DNA of 64,000 nt from Massilia sp. Leaf139 (GCF_001424165.1 NZ_LMOJ01000023.1:199708-263707), one strand, 5' to 3'; counted from the stretch's first letter, positions 38,460 through 48,466 are shown. Numbers and translations: made by a program. Notes: generated from the sequence alone by a model not told the origin.

Positions 38460-38840
38460 TCAGCGCGGTGCGCCGACCGCCGCGACCTGCCCCTCCTCGA
38501 TCGACTCCGTCACCACCTGCGCCAGGGCCGGCTCCGCGCCATACCGTACCTCTTCCAGCGTCGCCATCCGGCGTAGTCCGCGGGCGCCCGTCATGGCGCT
38601 CTGGCGCGGCACCGACAACACGATCTGGGTTCCCTCCGATGCTTCCCGGAAGCACAGCGAGAGCGCGCGGTCAGCCGTGGCGAAGCTGCCGTCGCCATTC
38701 GCCGCGAGTTCGCGCCGCTCGCGCTGGCCCAACAGGGCGAATATGCCGCGCTTATGCACTTTGGGTACGGCTGAGAACGCTAGCAAATCGAGCATTGCCA
38801 ACGCATGCTGCCATAGAGAAACGTTAATGCAAGTCAACAA
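38460..38840 (-). CDS. Hypothetical protein
   Basis: An open frame of 126 codons with no recognised family. The composition is normal for a soluble protein (KVHKRGIFALLGQRERREL, LRRMATLEEVRYGAEPA). An alternative Met at 38795 would give 111 residues. Support for this strand comes from the intrinsic terminator directly behind it and from an AT-rich promoter-like region upstream (38841-38900). Two plus-strand frames overlap it but look like arginine-rich shadows. Function unknown. Confidence 0.5.
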   Translation of the reverse strand: MLTCINVSLWQHALAMLDLLAFSAVPKVHKRGIFALLGQRERRELAANGDGSFATADRALSLCFREASEGTQIVLSVPRQSAMTGARGLRRMATLEEVRYGAEPALAQVVTESIEEGQVAAVGAPR

Positions 38841-39023
38841 ATAGCAATGTTGTCATATATGCATATCACAGCAAAAACAATGACTTGCGGAACGAAATAG
38901 CTGACTTTTCGGTTATTAGTGTTGCGGCGATACGTCGGAACACCGGGTGAAACGGGCCTGTCTCAAGCAGAGATTGCCGTTTCTGCACTACAATGCGGGA
39001 TTCCCCAAATCTGACGATCCCCT

Positions 39024-39827
39024 GTGTCTAACCTTGTAGAAATACGTGATCTCGAGTTCGCCTACGGCGATCGCAAGATCTTGTCGAACCTGCGCATGGA
39101 TTTCCCGCGCGGCAAGCTCATTGCCGTGATGGGCGGTTCCGGCTGCGGCAAGACGACCGTGCTGCGCCTGATCGGCGGGCAGATCCGTCCCCAGCGTGGT
39201 TCCGTGCGGGTGGGCGGCGAGGTCGTGCACGAGCTGCGCACCGACGGTTTATACCGCCTGCGCCGCCGCATGGGCATGCTGTTCCAGTTCGGTGCGCTGT
39301 TCACCGATCTGACCATTTTCGATAATGTCGCCTTCCCGCTGCGCGAGCACACCGACCTGCCCGAAGAATTGATCCGCGACCTGGTGCTGATGAAGCTCAA
39401 CGCCGTCGGCCTGCGCAATGCCTCGAAACTGAAGCCCGGCGAGATTTCCGGCGGCATGGCGCGCCGCGTCGCCGTCGCCCGCGCCATTGCGCTCGACCCT
39501 GAACTGATCATGTACGACGAGCCCTTCGCCGGCCTCGACCCGATCTCGATGGGCCTGACCGCCAACCTGATCCGCAACCTGAACGACGCGCTCGGCTCTA
39601 CGTCGATCCTCGTCTCGCACGACGTCAACGAAACTTTTGCCATTGCCGATTATGTGTACTTCATGTCGGCCGGCAAAATCGTGGCCGAAGGCACGCCGGC
39701 CGAGCTGCGCGTGTCACAAGATCCGTACGTAAAACAGTTCGTGAATGCCGAGCCGGACGGCCCTGTGCCCTTCCACTATCCGGGCAAATCGCTGGCCGAC
39801 GACCTCGGGCTGGGAGCGCAGCGATGA
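39024..39827 (+). CDS. mlaF: Phospholipid transport ATP-binding protein MlaF
   Basis: A 267-residue ABC ATPase of the Mla system, which moves phospholipids between inner and outer membrane to keep the outer leaflet asymmetric. Walker A is GGSGCGKTTVLR and the ABC signature is the slightly unusual EISGGMARRVAVARA. Walker B is LIMYDEPFAGLDPIS, followed by the H-loop VSHDVNETFAIAD. It starts at a GTG and its stop overlaps the mlaE start (ATGA). First gene of mlaFEDACB. Confidence 0.96.
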   Translation: MSNLVEIRDLEFAYGDRKILSNLRMDFPRGKLIAVMGGSGCGKTTVLRLIGGQIRPQRGSVRVGGEVVHELRTDGLYRLRRRMGMLFQFGALFTDLTIFDNVAFPLREHTDLPEELIRDLVLMKLNAVGLRNASKLKPGEISGGMARRVAVARAIALDPELIMYDEPFAGLDPISMGLTANLIRNLNDALGSTSILVSHDVNETFAIADYVYFMSAGKIVAEGTPAELRVSQDPYVKQFVNAEPDGPVPFHYPGKSLADDLGLGAQR

Positions 39828-40606
39828 TCCTGCGTTTCTTTGAGTCCGCCGGCGCCACCGTGCGCGAATCGATCGAAAGCCTCGGTTTCGCCACGCGTGC
39901 GTTTTTCAACCTGCTGCGTTTTTCGCCGGGCGCCTTCCGCCGCCCGAGCCTGATTTCCGAGCAGATCCATTTTATTGGTAACTATTCGCTCGTCATCACC
40001 ATCGTCTCCGGCCTGTTCGTCGGCCTGGTGCTGGGCCTGCAGTTCTACGTGAACCTGATCCAGTTCGGCGCCGAGGAAAAACTCGGTTCGCTGACCGCCC
40101 TGTCGCTGATCCGCGAACTGGGCCCGGTCGTGACCGCCTTGCTGTTCGCGGGCCGCGCCGGTACCTCGCTCACCGCCGAGATCGGCCTGATGAAGGCCGG
40201 CGAGCAATTGTCTGCCATGGAAATGATGGCGGTGAATCCGGTACAGCGCGTGCTGGCGCCGCGTTTCTGGGGCGGCGTGATCGCCATGCCGGTGCTGGCC
40301 GCCGTGTTCTCGGCCGTCGGCATCATGGGCAGCTACCTGGTCGCCGTCAAAATGCTCAGCCTGGACGAAGGCGCCTTCTGGTCGCAGATGCAGGCCGGCG
40401 TCGACGTCAACCGCGACGTGGTCAGCAGCGTCATTAAAAGTTTCGTGTTCGGTATCGCCGTGACCTTCACCGCGGTGTTCCAGGGTTACCACGTGAAGCC
40501 GACCCCGGCCGACGTGGCGCGCGCCACCACGCGTACCGTCGTGATCGCCTCGCTGCTGGTACTGGGCCTGGATTTCGTGATGACCGCCCTGATGTTCACG
40601 CAGTAA
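39824..40606 (+). CDS. mlaE: Phospholipid transport permease MlaE
   Basis: A 260-residue inner-membrane MlaE/YrbE permease. The family core is visible (SLIRELGPVVTALLFAGRAG, AEIGLMKAGEQLSAMEMM), along with about five membrane helices and the C-terminal LVLGLDFVMTALMF. It pairs with MlaF and holds the hexameric MlaD. The four-base overlap with mlaF indicates translational coupling. Confidence 0.96.
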   Translation: MILRFFESAGATVRESIESLGFATRAFFNLLRFSPGAFRRPSLISEQIHFIGNYSLVITIVSGLFVGLVLGLQFYVNLIQFGAEEKLGSLTALSLIRELGPVVTALLFAGRAGTSLTAEIGLMKAGEQLSAMEMMAVNPVQRVLAPRFWGGVIAMPVLAAVFSAVGIMGSYLVAVKMLSLDEGAFWSQMQAGVDVNRDVVSSVIKSFVFGIAVTFTAVFQGYHVKPTPADVARATTRTVVIASLLVLGLDFVMTALMFTQ

Positions 40607-40674
40607 GCAACAGTCAATCAATAAGAATCGTTTCGTTTGGCCGCGCACAGACGGCCTGAATACTAGGAATTACT

Positions 40675-41148
40675 ATGCACCGTAAAATCATCGATGTCTG
40701 GGTCGGCCTGTTTGTCCTGCTGGGCGCTGCCGCCGTACTGTTTCTCGCGCTTCAGGCCGGTAACATGAGCTCGCTCTCGTTCGCCGAGACCTATGCCGTG
40801 ACCGGCAAGTTCGACAACATTGGTGGATTGAAGCCACAGGCGCCAGTCAAGAGCGCCGGTGTCGTGGTCGGCCGGGTGGGCGACATCAGTTTCGACGACA
40901 CTACTTACCAGGCCATGGTTCGCCTTGACCTGGATCCAAGCTATAAATTCCCGAAAGATTCGTCGCTCAAAATCCTGACCGCAGGTCTGCTGGGCGAGCA
41001 ATACATTGGCATCGAACCGGGCGGCGACACCAAGAACCTCGTCGACGGCGATCGAATCAACCGTACGCAATCGGCGACCGTGCTGGAAGACCTGATCAAT
41101 CAGTTCATCTACAGCAAGGCTGCCGAAGGAAAGGAAGGCAGCGAATGA
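40675..41148 (+). CDS. mlaD: Phospholipid-binding MCE protein MlaD
   Basis: A 157-residue protein: one N-terminal membrane helix (WVGLFVLLGAAAVLFLALQ) followed by the periplasmic MCE domain (about 38-115, with KFDNIGGLKPQAPVKSAGVV and ILTAGLLGEQYIGIEPGG). Its start has TAGGA nearby. The stop overlaps the mlaA start. Six copies are known to ring the MlaFE core. Confidence 0.95.
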   Translation: MHRKIIDVWVGLFVLLGAAAVLFLALQAGNMSSLSFAETYAVTGKFDNIGGLKPQAPVKSAGVVVGRVGDISFDDTTYQAMVRLDLDPSYKFPKDSSLKILTAGLLGEQYIGIEPGGDTKNLVDGDRINRTQSATVLEDLINQFIYSKAAEGKEGSE

Positions 41149-41966
41149 ATAGCAAGAACAACGTAAGTACCCTGCCGCGCTGGCGTGGACTGGCGCTGGC
41201 GGCCGCGTGCGCCGCCCTGGCCGGCTGCGCGACCCCGAGCAACCCGCAAGACCCGCTGGAAAAATTCAACCGCGCCACCTTCGCATTCAACGACACGGTC
41301 GACCGCGTGGCCTTGAAACCCGCCGCGACCGCCTACCAGAAGGTGTTGCCCGGCTTCGTGCAAACAGGCGTGAGCAATTTCTTCGGTAACTTGTCGGACG
41401 CCTGGAGCTCGGTGAACAACCTGCTGCAAGGCAAGGGCGAAGCGGGCATGAGCGATTTGACGCGCTTCGCGCTGAATTCGACCTTCGGCCTGGCCGGCGT
41501 GCTCGATATCGCCTCGGAAGCGGGCTTGCAGAAACACAATGAAGATTTCGGCCAGACGCTGGGCGTGTGGGGTGTTCCTTCCGGCCCCTACTTGATGTTG
41601 CCATTGTTGGGCCCATCTACGATCCGTGACACCGCTGCATTGCCTGCCGACATGTGGGCCGATCCCTGGAGCACCGTGACGCCAGTGAGCACGCGCAATA
41701 TCGGCATCGGCGTGCGCGCGATCGACCAGCGCGCCTCCGTCCTGGAAGCATCGAACCTGTTCGAGGAAGCCGCGCTCGACCGTTATGAATTCATCCGTGA
41801 CGGCTACCTGCAACGCCGCCAGAGCCGTGTGTTCGACGGCGAATCGGGCCCGGAAAAGGAAACGGCAACGGATACGCCGAAGGAAGAAGCGCAGGAAGCG
41901 CCCGCATCGAACACGCAAGTAGTGCCGGAACCGGCCTCGCCCGCCACCGAAACGCAGCGGAAGTAA
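41145..41966 (+). CDS. mlaA: Outer-membrane lipoprotein MlaA (VacJ)
   Basis: A 273-residue lipoprotein that extracts phospholipids from the outer leaflet. The lipobox is AALAGC (Cys about 28). The VacJ signature follows: NPQDPLEKFNRATFAFND, VSNFFGNLSDAWSSVNNLLQ and GVWGVPSGPYLMLPLLGPS. A 40-residue Glu/Ala/Thr-rich tail ends the protein. In E. coli mlaA is unlinked; here it sits between mlaD and mlaC, as in many betaproteobacteria, giving a complete system in one operon. Confidence 0.95.
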   Translation: MNSKNNVSTLPRWRGLALAAACAALAGCATPSNPQDPLEKFNRATFAFNDTVDRVALKPAATAYQKVLPGFVQTGVSNFFGNLSDAWSSVNNLLQGKGEAGMSDLTRFALNSTFGLAGVLDIASEAGLQKHNEDFGQTLGVWGVPSGPYLMLPLLGPSTIRDTAALPADMWADPWSTVTPVSTRNIGIGVRAIDQRASVLEASNLFEEAALDRYEFIRDGYLQRRQSRVFDGESGPEKETATDTPKEEAQEAPASNTQVVPEPASPATETQRK

Positions 41967-42040
41967 GAGTTCGTAAAACAGCTCGCACGAGATACCCCGT
42001 GTCCGGCAAGCTGTCTCATCAAATATTAGAAAGAGAGCTC

Positions 42041-42688
42041 ATGAAACCAATCGCCCAACTCATCGTTACCGCCGCCACCGTCGCCTTCGCCACCAGCGTC
42101 ATCGCCGCCCCGGCCCCGGCCGCCAACGAGGCGCCGGACGTGCTGGTGAAACGCATCAGCGCCGACGTCATCGACACCGTCAAGGCCGACAAGGACATCC
42201 AGTCCGGCAACCGCAACAAGATCATGGAACTGGTGAACTCCAAGATCCTGCCGTATGTCGACGCCGAAAAGATGACGGCGCAGGCCGCCGGCCGCTTCTG
42301 GCGCCAGGCTACCCCGGAACAGCAAAAGCGCCTGTCGGAAGAATTCCGCACGCTGCTGGTCTACACCTACTCGGGCGCGCTGTCGCAGATCAAGAACGAA
42401 ACCATCGAGTTCAAGCCGATGCGTTCGCAGCCGACCGACACCGACGTCGAAGTGCGTTCGCAGGTGAACGTCACCCGCGGCGAGCCGATCACCTTGAACT
42501 ACCGCCTGGCCAAGGGTGACCAGGGCTGGAAGATCTACGACATCAACGTGCTGGGCGCCTGGCTGGTCGAGACCTACAAGGGCACCTTCGCCGCGGAGAT
42601 CAACAAGTCGGGCGTCGACGGCTTGATCGCCAAGCTGGCCGAGCGCAACAAGCAATTGGCCAACAAGCCGCTGAAGGCCCCGAAGTAA
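42041..42688 (+). CDS. mlaC: Periplasmic phospholipid shuttle MlaC
   Basis: A 215-residue periplasmic protein that ferries phospholipids between MlaA and MlaD. A Sec signal (TAATVAFATSVIAAPA) precedes the Tol-tol-Ttg2 domain (LVKRISADVIDTVK, GRFWRQATPEQQKRL, WKIYDINVLGAWLVETYK). The ATG at 42041 follows GAAAGAGAG; the frame extends upstream to 41999 without a signal-like start. Confidence 0.94.
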   Translation: MKPIAQLIVTAATVAFATSVIAAPAPAANEAPDVLVKRISADVIDTVKADKDIQSGNRNKIMELVNSKILPYVDAEKMTAQAAGRFWRQATPEQQKRLSEEFRTLLVYTYSGALSQIKNETIEFKPMRSQPTDTDVEVRSQVNVTRGEPITLNYRLAKGDQGWKIYDINVLGAWLVETYKGTFAAEINKSGVDGLIAKLAERNKQLANKPLKAPK

Positions 42689-42690
42689 GC

Positions 42691-42966
42691 ATGGCCGAAG
42701 CGAATCCCATGCTGTCGCTCGACGCCCTGACCTTCGAGACCGCGCAAGCGGCCCTGGAGCAGGGCTGCGCCGCGATCCGGGCCGGCGAGACCGTGTTCGA
42801 CCTGGGCGGCATCCGCGCCGCCGATTCTTCCGGCGTCGCCCTGCTGCTGGCCTGGCAACGCCGTGCCCGCGATGCGGGGCAGAAGCTCACGTTCATCAAT
42901 GTGCCGAGCAATATCGATGCCCTGACGCAGTTGTATGGGCTCGAGGGCGTGCTGGCCCGGTCGTAA
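42691..42966 (+). CDS. mlaB: STAS-domain protein MlaB
   Basis: A 91-residue STAS protein, the cytoplasmic partner of MlaF needed for assembly and activity of the transporter. The conserved phospho-site-like motif ADSSGVALLLAW and the loop VFDLGGIRA are present. It starts two bases after the mlaC stop and ends the mla operon; a REP pair follows. Confidence 0.88.
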   Translation: MAEANPMLSLDALTFETAQAALEQGCAAIRAGETVFDLGGIRAADSSGVALLLAWQRRARDAGQKLTFINVPSNIDALTQLYGLEGVLARS

Positions 42967-42969
42967 CAC

Positions 42970-43085
42970 GTAGGACGGGCATGCCCGCGTACGGCATGTG
43001 CGTGCTCACGGCGTTTTTGTCGAATGCGCCGTAATCCCACATGTCGCCGATACGCATCGTCCGCACGCGGGCATGCCCGCCCTAC
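42970..43085. repeat. Outward-facing REP pair, second subfamily (locus G)
   Basis: GTAGG with core CGGGC-AT-GCCCG at about 42970-42992, and on the minus strand GTAGG with core GCGGGC-AT-GCCCGC ending at 43085. The two units are about 70 bases apart with GTAG feet outward, as at locus B. They fill most of the gap between mlaB and the next operon. Confidence 0.8.
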
Positions 43086-43184
43086 GGTGCGCTACCGTCA
43101 ACGATCTCGTTATGTCGACGGTGCGCCGACACCGTGGCAATACCCCTCCCATTCCCGCCAGGCTCTTGTATTCTCGATTTCCCC

Positions 43185-43190
43185 TATAAT
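43185..43190 (+). promoter_or_regulatory. Consensus -10 box upstream of the YadG-type gene
   Basis: A perfect TATAAT lies 57 bases before the ATG at 43247. The -35 region at normal spacing (GCTCTT) is weak; a TTGTAT only 13 bases away is too close. This would be the first promoter of the ABC-ibaG-murA-his gene series. Confidence 0.4.
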
Positions 43191-43246
43191 GGGTCGTTTC
43201 CCCGCCCGGATTGCGCACGCCTGTGCCGCAGCCACTCCCAAGAACA

Positions 43247-44173
43247 ATGACAGCGATCCAGATTAACAGCGTCGAGAAGAGCTACAAGGCCTTTAAGGCC
43301 CTGAAAGGCGTTTCCCTGACGATCGAGCAAGGCGAGTTCTTCGGCCTGCTGGGCCCGAACGGCGCCGGCAAGACGACCCTGATTTCCACCATCGCCGGCC
43401 TGATCCGGCCCGACGTCGGCAGCGTGCAGATCCACGGCCATGACGTCGTCACCGATTTCCGCGAAGCGCGCCGAAAACTCGGCGTGGTGCCGCAGGAACT
43501 GGTGTTCGATCCCTTCTTCACCGTGCGCGAAACCCTGCGCCTGCAGTCGGGCTACTTCGGGATCAAGAACAACGACAAGTGGATCGACGAGGTCATGGAA
43601 AACCTCGACTTGACCTCGAAAGCCGACGTCAACATGCGCGCCCTGTCCGGCGGGATGAAGCGGCGCGTATTGGTCGCCCAGGCGCTGGTGCACAAGCCGC
43701 CAGTGATCGTGCTGGACGAGCCGACCGCCGGCGTCGACGTCGAGCTGCGCCAGACCCTGTGGAAATTCATCTCGCGCCTGAACCGCGAAGGCGGACACAC
43801 GGTCGTGCTGACCACCCACTATCTGGAAGAAGCGCAAGCCATGTGCCAGCGTGTGGCGATGCTGAAATCCGGGCAGGTCGTCGCGCTCGACACGATGAAT
43901 GCGCTGCTGCGCCGCGTGTCGGGCTCGCAGCTGATCGTGCACCTGAAAAGCGGCGATTTGCCGGCTGATCTGCGCCACCTGGTGTCGCATGACGAACACG
44001 ACAGCAATAACGGCAGCGGCAACAAATACAGCCTGCGCGTGAACGAGTATTCCGAAGTCGAGCCGATCCTCGCTCGCCTGCGCGCGTCGGGCGCCGTGAT
44101 CGACGAGATGCAGCTGCAGCAGGCCGACCTGGAAGACATTTTCATTCAAATCATGGAAAAGGGTGCCCTGTGA
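43247..44173 (+). CDS. ABC transporter ATP-binding protein (YadG type)
   Basis: A 308-residue ABC ATPase: Walker A GPNGAGKTTLIS (about 38), Q-loop VVPQELVFDPF, signature LSGGMKRRVLVAQALVH, Walker B VIVLDEPTAGVDVELR and H-loop TTHYLEEAQ. The C-terminal 80 residues are the small domain of exporter-type ATPases. With the following permease it resembles E. coli YadGH, an exporter of uncertain substrate. I chose the ATG at 43247. The stop overlaps the GTG start of the permease. Confidence 0.94.
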   Translation: MTAIQINSVEKSYKAFKALKGVSLTIEQGEFFGLLGPNGAGKTTLISTIAGLIRPDVGSVQIHGHDVVTDFREARRKLGVVPQELVFDPFFTVRETLRLQSGYFGIKNNDKWIDEVMENLDLTSKADVNMRALSGGMKRRVLVAQALVHKPPVIVLDEPTAGVDVELRQTLWKFISRLNREGGHTVVLTTHYLEEAQAMCQRVAMLKSGQVVALDTMNALLRRVSGSQLIVHLKSGDLPADLRHLVSHDEHDSNNGSGNKYSLRVNEYSEVEPILARLRASGAVIDEMQLQQADLEDIFIQIMEKGAL

Positions 44174-44937
44174 GCGTCGTGTCCGTGGGTTTCCGTACCC
44201 TGTTCTACAAAGAGATGCTGCGCTTCTGGAAGGTGGCGACGCAAACCATCGCCGCGCCGATTCTCACCGCCATGCTGTATCTGCTGATCTTCGGCCATGT
44301 GCTCGAAGGCCGGGTCGAGGTGTATCCGGGCGTGAGCTATACGGCTTTCCTGGTGCCGGGCCTGGTGATGATGAGCGTGCTGCAGAACGCCTTTGCGAAC
44401 GCGTCCTCGTCGCTGATCCAGTCGAAGATCACGGGCAACCTGGTCTTCATCCTGCTGCCGCCGCTGTCGCACTGGGAAATCCTGCTGGCCTATGTGGCGG
44501 CCTCGGTGGTGCGCGGCGTGGCCGTCGGCGCCGGCGTGTTCGCCATTACCGCCTGGTTCGCGCACCTGAGTTTCGCGGCGCCCCTCTGGATCATCGTGTT
44601 CGCCCTCCTGGGTGCGGCCATTCTCGGCACGCTGGGCGTGATCGCCGGGATCTGGGCCGATAAATTCGACCAGCTGGCGGCGTTCCAGAACTTCCTCATC
44701 ATGCCGGCCACCTTCCTGGCGGGCGTGTTCTATTCGATCCACTCGCTGCCCGCATTCTGGCAGGCGGTCTCGCATTTCAACCCGTTCTTTTATATGATTG
44801 ACGGGTTCCGCCACGGCTTCTTCGGCCAGTCCGATATCTCGCCGTGGACGAGCCTTGCCATCGTCTCCGCCTTCTTCGCGGTGCTCGCGGCAGTGGCGAT
44901 CAACCTGCTGCGCCGCGGCTACAAGCTGCGTCATTAA
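44170..44937 (+). CDS. ABC transporter permease (YadH type)
   Basis: A 255-residue ABC-2 type permease with about six membrane helices and the motif LIIFGHVLE region at the start. The central VPGLVMMSVLQNAFANASSS and the C-terminal FNPFFYMIDGFRHGFFGQSD are typical of YadH. It starts at a GTG overlapping the stop of its ATPase gene (GTGA). The substrate is unknown; the position between mla and murA hints at an envelope component. Confidence 0.93.
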   Translation: MSVVSVGFRTLFYKEMLRFWKVATQTIAAPILTAMLYLLIFGHVLEGRVEVYPGVSYTAFLVPGLVMMSVLQNAFANASSSLIQSKITGNLVFILLPPLSHWEILLAYVAASVVRGVAVGAGVFAITAWFAHLSFAAPLWIIVFALLGAAILGTLGVIAGIWADKFDQLAAFQNFLIMPATFLAGVFYSIHSLPAFWQAVSHFNPFFYMIDGFRHGFFGQSDISPWTSLAIVSAFFAVLAAVAINLLRRGYKLRH

Positions 44938-44966
44938 ACGCCTTACCTATAGATCTAGGAATTATC

Positions 44967-45203
44967 GTGTCGACCACTCCAGAACTGATCCACAGCTACA
45001 TCGAAAACGGCCTGCAATGCACGCACCTGCAGGTCGAGGGCGATGGACGTCACTTCTCGGCCCTGATCGTCTCGCCTGCCTTCGCCGGCAAGCGCCCGAT
45101 CCAGCGCCACCAGCTGGTGTACGCGGCGCTGGGCGACCGCATGCGCGAAGAGATCCACGCGCTGTCGATGAAGACCCTGACCCCTGAAGAATACGGAGGC
45201 TGA
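44967..45203 (+). CDS. ibaG: BolA-family protein, IbaG-like
   Basis: A 78-residue BolA-fold protein ([30 protein letters not shown] cited by its parts: [15 protein letters not shown] and [14 protein letters not shown]). It starts at a GTG with TAGGA upstream. In E. coli ibaG lies between mlaB and murA, and the order here is the same apart from the inserted ABC exporter. BolA proteins bind [2Fe-2S] together with monothiol glutaredoxins such as the GrxD encoded at 20770. Confidence 0.9.
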   Translation: MSTTPELIHSYIENGLQCTHLQVEGDGRHFSALIVSPAFAGKRPIQRHQLVYAALGDRMREEIHALSMKTLTPEEYGG

Positions 45204-45205
45204 GC

Positions 45206-46456
45206 ATGGATAAACTCCAAATCGTAGGCGGCAAGCGCCTGAACGGCGAGATCGCCATTTCCGGCGCCAAGAACGCGGCGCTGCCCATCCTGTGCGCCGG
45301 CCTGCTGACGGGCGGCGACGTCGAACTGTCGAACGTGCCGCGCCTGCACGACGTGAAAACCATCCTGAAACTGCTCGAGCAGACCGGCTTGAAAGTCACG
45401 CGCGACGACGAGAACGTCACCCTGAACGGCGCCAACATCACCAGCCTGGAAGCGCCGTACGAGCTCGTGAAAACCATGCGCGCCTCGATCCTGGTGCTCG
45501 GCCCGCTGCTGGCGCGCTTCGGCGAAGCCAAGGTGTCATTGCCGGGCGGCTGCGCGATCGGTTCGCGTCCGGTCGACCAGCACATCAAGGGTTTAAGGGC
45601 GATGGGCGCCGAGATCACGATCGAAGGCGGCTATATCCACGCGAAAGCGAAAAAACTAAAAGGTGCGCGCATCCTGACCGACATGATCACGGTCACCGGC
45701 ACCGAGAACCTGCTCATGGCCGCGACCCTGGCCGAAGGCGAGACGGTACTCGAGAACGCCGCGCGCGAACCGGAAGTGACGGATCTGGCCAACCTGCTGG
45801 TGGCCATGGGCGCCAAGATCGAGGGCATCGGCACCGACCGCCTGGTGATCCAGGGCGTGACCGAGCTGCATGGCGCGAAACACGCCGTGATTTCGGATCG
45901 CATCGAAGCGGCGACTTTCCTGTGCGCGGTGGCGGCCACCGGCGGCGACATCCTGCTGACCAATACCCGCACCGATATCTTCGAAGTCGCGCTGGATAAA
46001 CTGCGCGAAGTCGGCCTGCAGATGGACATCACGGCCGACACGATCCGTGCGCGCATGGATGCGCGTCCGCACCCGGTCTCCTTCCGCACCACCGAATATC
46101 CGGGCTTCCCGACCGACATGCAGGCGCAGTTCATGGCGGTGAACACCATCGCCAGCGGCCCGAGCCGCGTAACCGAAACGATCTTCGAGAACCGCTTCAT
46201 GCACGTGCAGGAGATGAACCGCCTGGGCGCTTTCATTTCGACCGAAGGGAACACCGCCTTCATCAAAGGCGTGGATCGCCTGGTCGGTGCGCCGGTGATG
46301 GCGACCGACCTGCGTGCTTCGGCCTCGCTGGTGATCGCCGGCATGGCAGCCGAAGGTACCACCCTGATCGACCGCATCTACCATCTCGACCGCGGCTACG
46401 ACCGCATGGAAGACAAGCTGTCGAAGGTCGGCGCCGACATCGTACGCATCAAATAA
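45206..46456 (+). CDS. murA: UDP-N-acetylglucosamine 1-carboxyvinyltransferase
   Basis: A 416-residue MurA that transfers enolpyruvate from PEP to UDP-GlcNAc, the first step of peptidoglycan synthesis. The PEP/fosfomycin-reactive Cys116 is in [15 protein letters not shown]. Other signatures are [16 protein letters not shown] at the start and [15 protein letters not shown]. It starts two bases after the ibaG stop and is followed closely by hisG, the usual order in this order of bacteria. Confidence 0.97.
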   Translation: MDKLQIVGGKRLNGEIAISGAKNAALPILCAGLLTGGDVELSNVPRLHDVKTILKLLEQTGLKVTRDDENVTLNGANITSLEAPYELVKTMRASILVLGPLLARFGEAKVSLPGGCAIGSRPVDQHIKGLRAMGAEITIEGGYIHAKAKKLKGARILTDMITVTGTENLLMAATLAEGETVLENAAREPEVTDLANLLVAMGAKIEGIGTDRLVIQGVTELHGAKHAVISDRIEAATFLCAVAATGGDILLTNTRTDIFEVALDKLREVGLQMDITADTIRARMDARPHPVSFRTTEYPGFPTDMQAQFMAVNTIASGPSRVTETIFENRFMHVQEMNRLGAFISTEGNTAFIKGVDRLVGAPVMATDLRASASLVIAGMAAEGTTLIDRIYHLDRGYDRMEDKLSKVGADIVRIK

Positions 46457-46463
46457 GGCCCGT

Positions 46464-47147
46464 ATGAGCATCGCAACACAATCGACCGACCCGGGCCTGA
46501 TCCTGGCCCTCTCGAAAGGGCGGATCTTCGAGGACACGCTGCCGCTGTTGGCGGCGGCCGGCATCGTCGTCACCGAGAATCCGGAGACGTCGCGCAAGCT
46601 GATCCTGGCGACCAACAACCCCGACGTGCGCGTACTGATCGTGCGCGCCAGCGACGTGCCGACCTATGTCCAGCATGGCGCCGCCGACTTCGGCGTGGCC
46701 GGCAAGGACGTGCTGCTCGAGCACGGCGGCGAAGGCTTGTACCAGCCGGTCGACCTGAACATCGCCACCTGCCGCATGTCGGTGGCGGTGAACGCCGGCT
46801 TCGATTACGAGAGCGCCGTGCGCCAGGGCGCGCGCCTGCGCGTGGCGACCAAATTCGTCAACACCGCGCGCCAGCACTTCGCCAGCAAGGGCGTGCACGT
46901 CGACCTCATCAAACTGTACGGCTCGATGGAACTGGCGCCGCTGGTCGGCCTGTCCGACGCCATCGTCGACGTGGTCTCGACCGGCAATACGCTGCGCGCG
47001 AATCACCTCGTCGAGGTCGAGAAGATCATGGAGATCTCCTCGCGTCTGGTCGTCAACCAGGCCGCTTTGAAACTCAAACGCGCGCGCCTGCAACCCATCA
47101 TCGAAGCCTTCGAACGCGCTTCCAAACAATCACTGCAACAAGGCTGA
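46464..47147 (+). CDS. hisG: ATP phosphoribosyltransferase, short form
   Basis: HisG catalyses the first step of histidine synthesis, joining PRPP and ATP. At 227 residues it is the short form without the C-terminal regulatory domain, which works together with HisZ. No hisZ is in this window, so it must lie elsewhere. Signatures: [15 protein letters not shown] and the PRPP loop region [18 protein letters not shown]. It lies seven bases after murA. Confidence 0.96.
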   Translation: MSIATQSTDPGLILALSKGRIFEDTLPLLAAAGIVVTENPETSRKLILATNNPDVRVLIVRASDVPTYVQHGAADFGVAGKDVLLEHGGEGLYQPVDLNIATCRMSVAVNAGFDYESAVRQGARLRVATKFVNTARQHFASKGVHVDLIKLYGSMELAPLVGLSDAIVDVVSTGNTLRANHLVEVEKIMEISSRLVVNQAALKLKRARLQPIIEAFERASKQSLQQG

Positions 47148-47149
47148 CC

Positions 47150-48466
47150 ATGGCTGTCCAGATCCGCACACTCGATTCCACCCACGAGGGTTTCACCCAG
47201 CAGCTGCATGCGCTGCTCGCCTTCGAGGCCGAGACCGACGACGCGATCGAAACGGCGGTGGGTAAAATCCTGGCCGATGTGAAGCGGCGCGGCGACGCCG
47301 CGGTGCTCGAGTACACCAACCGTTTCGATCGCGTCAGCGCAACCGGCATGGCCGCCTTCGACCTGTCGCAGGAGGAACTGCAGGCGGCGCTGGCCGCGCT
47401 GCCCGCAGCCCAGCGCAGTGCGCTGCAGACGGCCGCCGAACGCATCCGCGTGTTTCACGAGCGCCAGAAGCAGGAACTGAACGGTTTTACGTACACCGAA
47501 GCGGACGGCACGATCCTCGGCCAGCGCGTCACGCCGCTGGACCGGGTCGGCATCTATGTCCCCGGCGGCAAGGCCGCGTATCCGTCGTCGGTGCTGATGA
47601 ACGCGATCCCGGCGCAGGTGGCCGGCGTCAAGGACATCGTGATGGTGGTGCCAACGCCCGATGGCGTCAAAAACCAGATGGTGCTGGCCGCCGCCGCGAT
47701 CGCCGGCGTCACCCGCGTGATCACCATCGGCGGCGCGCAAGCCGTGGCCGCGCTGGCCTACGGCACCGAGACCATTCCCGCCGTCGATAAAATCGTCGGC
47801 CCCGGGAATGCCTATGTCGCCGCCGCCAAGCGCCGCGTGTTCGGCACGGTCGGCATCGACATGATCGCCGGCCCCTCGGAAATCCTGGTGCTGTGCGACG
47901 GCACGACCGATCCGGACTGGGTCGCCATGGATCTGTTCTCGCAGGCGGAACACGATGAGCTGGCGCAGGCGATCCTGCTGTGCCCCGACGCGGACTACAT
48001 CGCGCAGGTGGAAGCGAGCATCCACAAGCTGCTGCCGACCATGCCACGCCATGAAACCATCACCACCTCGCTGACCGACCGCGGTGCGTTAATCAAAGTG
48101 CGCGACATGGCGGAGGCCTGCGCCATCGCCAATGACATCGCCGCCGAGCACCTGGAAATCTCGGCCGAGAATCCGCAGCAGTGGGCGGATCAGATCCGCC
48201 ACGCGGGCGCCATGTTCCTCGGTCGCTTTTCGTCCGAGTCGCTGGGCGACTATTGCTGCGGCCCGAACCACGTGCTGCCGACCTCGCGCACGGCGCGTTT
48301 TTCTTCGCCACTGGGCGTCTACGATTTCCAGAAGCGTTCCTCGATCCTGCATGTGAGCGAGGCGGGCGCCCAGACCCTGGGCAAAGTCGCGGCCGAACTG
48401 GCCTATGGCGAAGGCTTGCAGGCGCACGCGCGCAGCGCAGAACTGCGACTGAAACAGCCGTCATGA
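47150..48466 (+). CDS. hisD: Histidinol dehydrogenase
   Basis: A 438-residue zinc enzyme that oxidises L-histidinol to histidine in two NAD-dependent steps. Signatures: [50 protein letters not shown] and the metal/catalytic region [13 protein letters not shown]. The gene starts two bases after hisG. Its stop overlaps the methyltransferase start (ATGA). Confidence 0.97.
   Translation: MAVQIRTLDSTHEGFTQQLHALLAFEAETDDAIETAVGKILADVKRRGDAAVLEYTNRFDRVSATGMAAFDLSQEELQAALAALPAAQRSALQTAAERIRVFHERQKQELNGFTYTEADGTILGQRVTPLDRVGIYVPGGKAAYPSSVLMNAIPAQVAGVKDIVMVVPTPDGVKNQMVLAAAAIAGVTRVITIGGAQAVAALAYGTETIPAVDKIVGPGNAYVAAAKRRVFGTVGIDMIAGPSEILVLCDGTTDPDWVAMDLFSQAEHDELAQAILLCPDADYIAQVEASIHKLLPTMPRHETITTSLTDRGALIKVRDMAEACAIANDIAAEHLEISAENPQQWADQIRHAGAMFLGRFSSESLGDYCCGPNHVLPTSRTARFSSPLGVYDFQKRSSILHVSEAGAQTLGKVAAELAYGEGLQAHARSAELRLKQPS

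Noticed and set aside
38419..38844. Plus-strand gene of 123-141 codons downstream of gltD
   Set aside because: It is Arg/Pro/Ser-rich, overlaps the better minus-strand frame, and the nearby terminator faces the minus strand.
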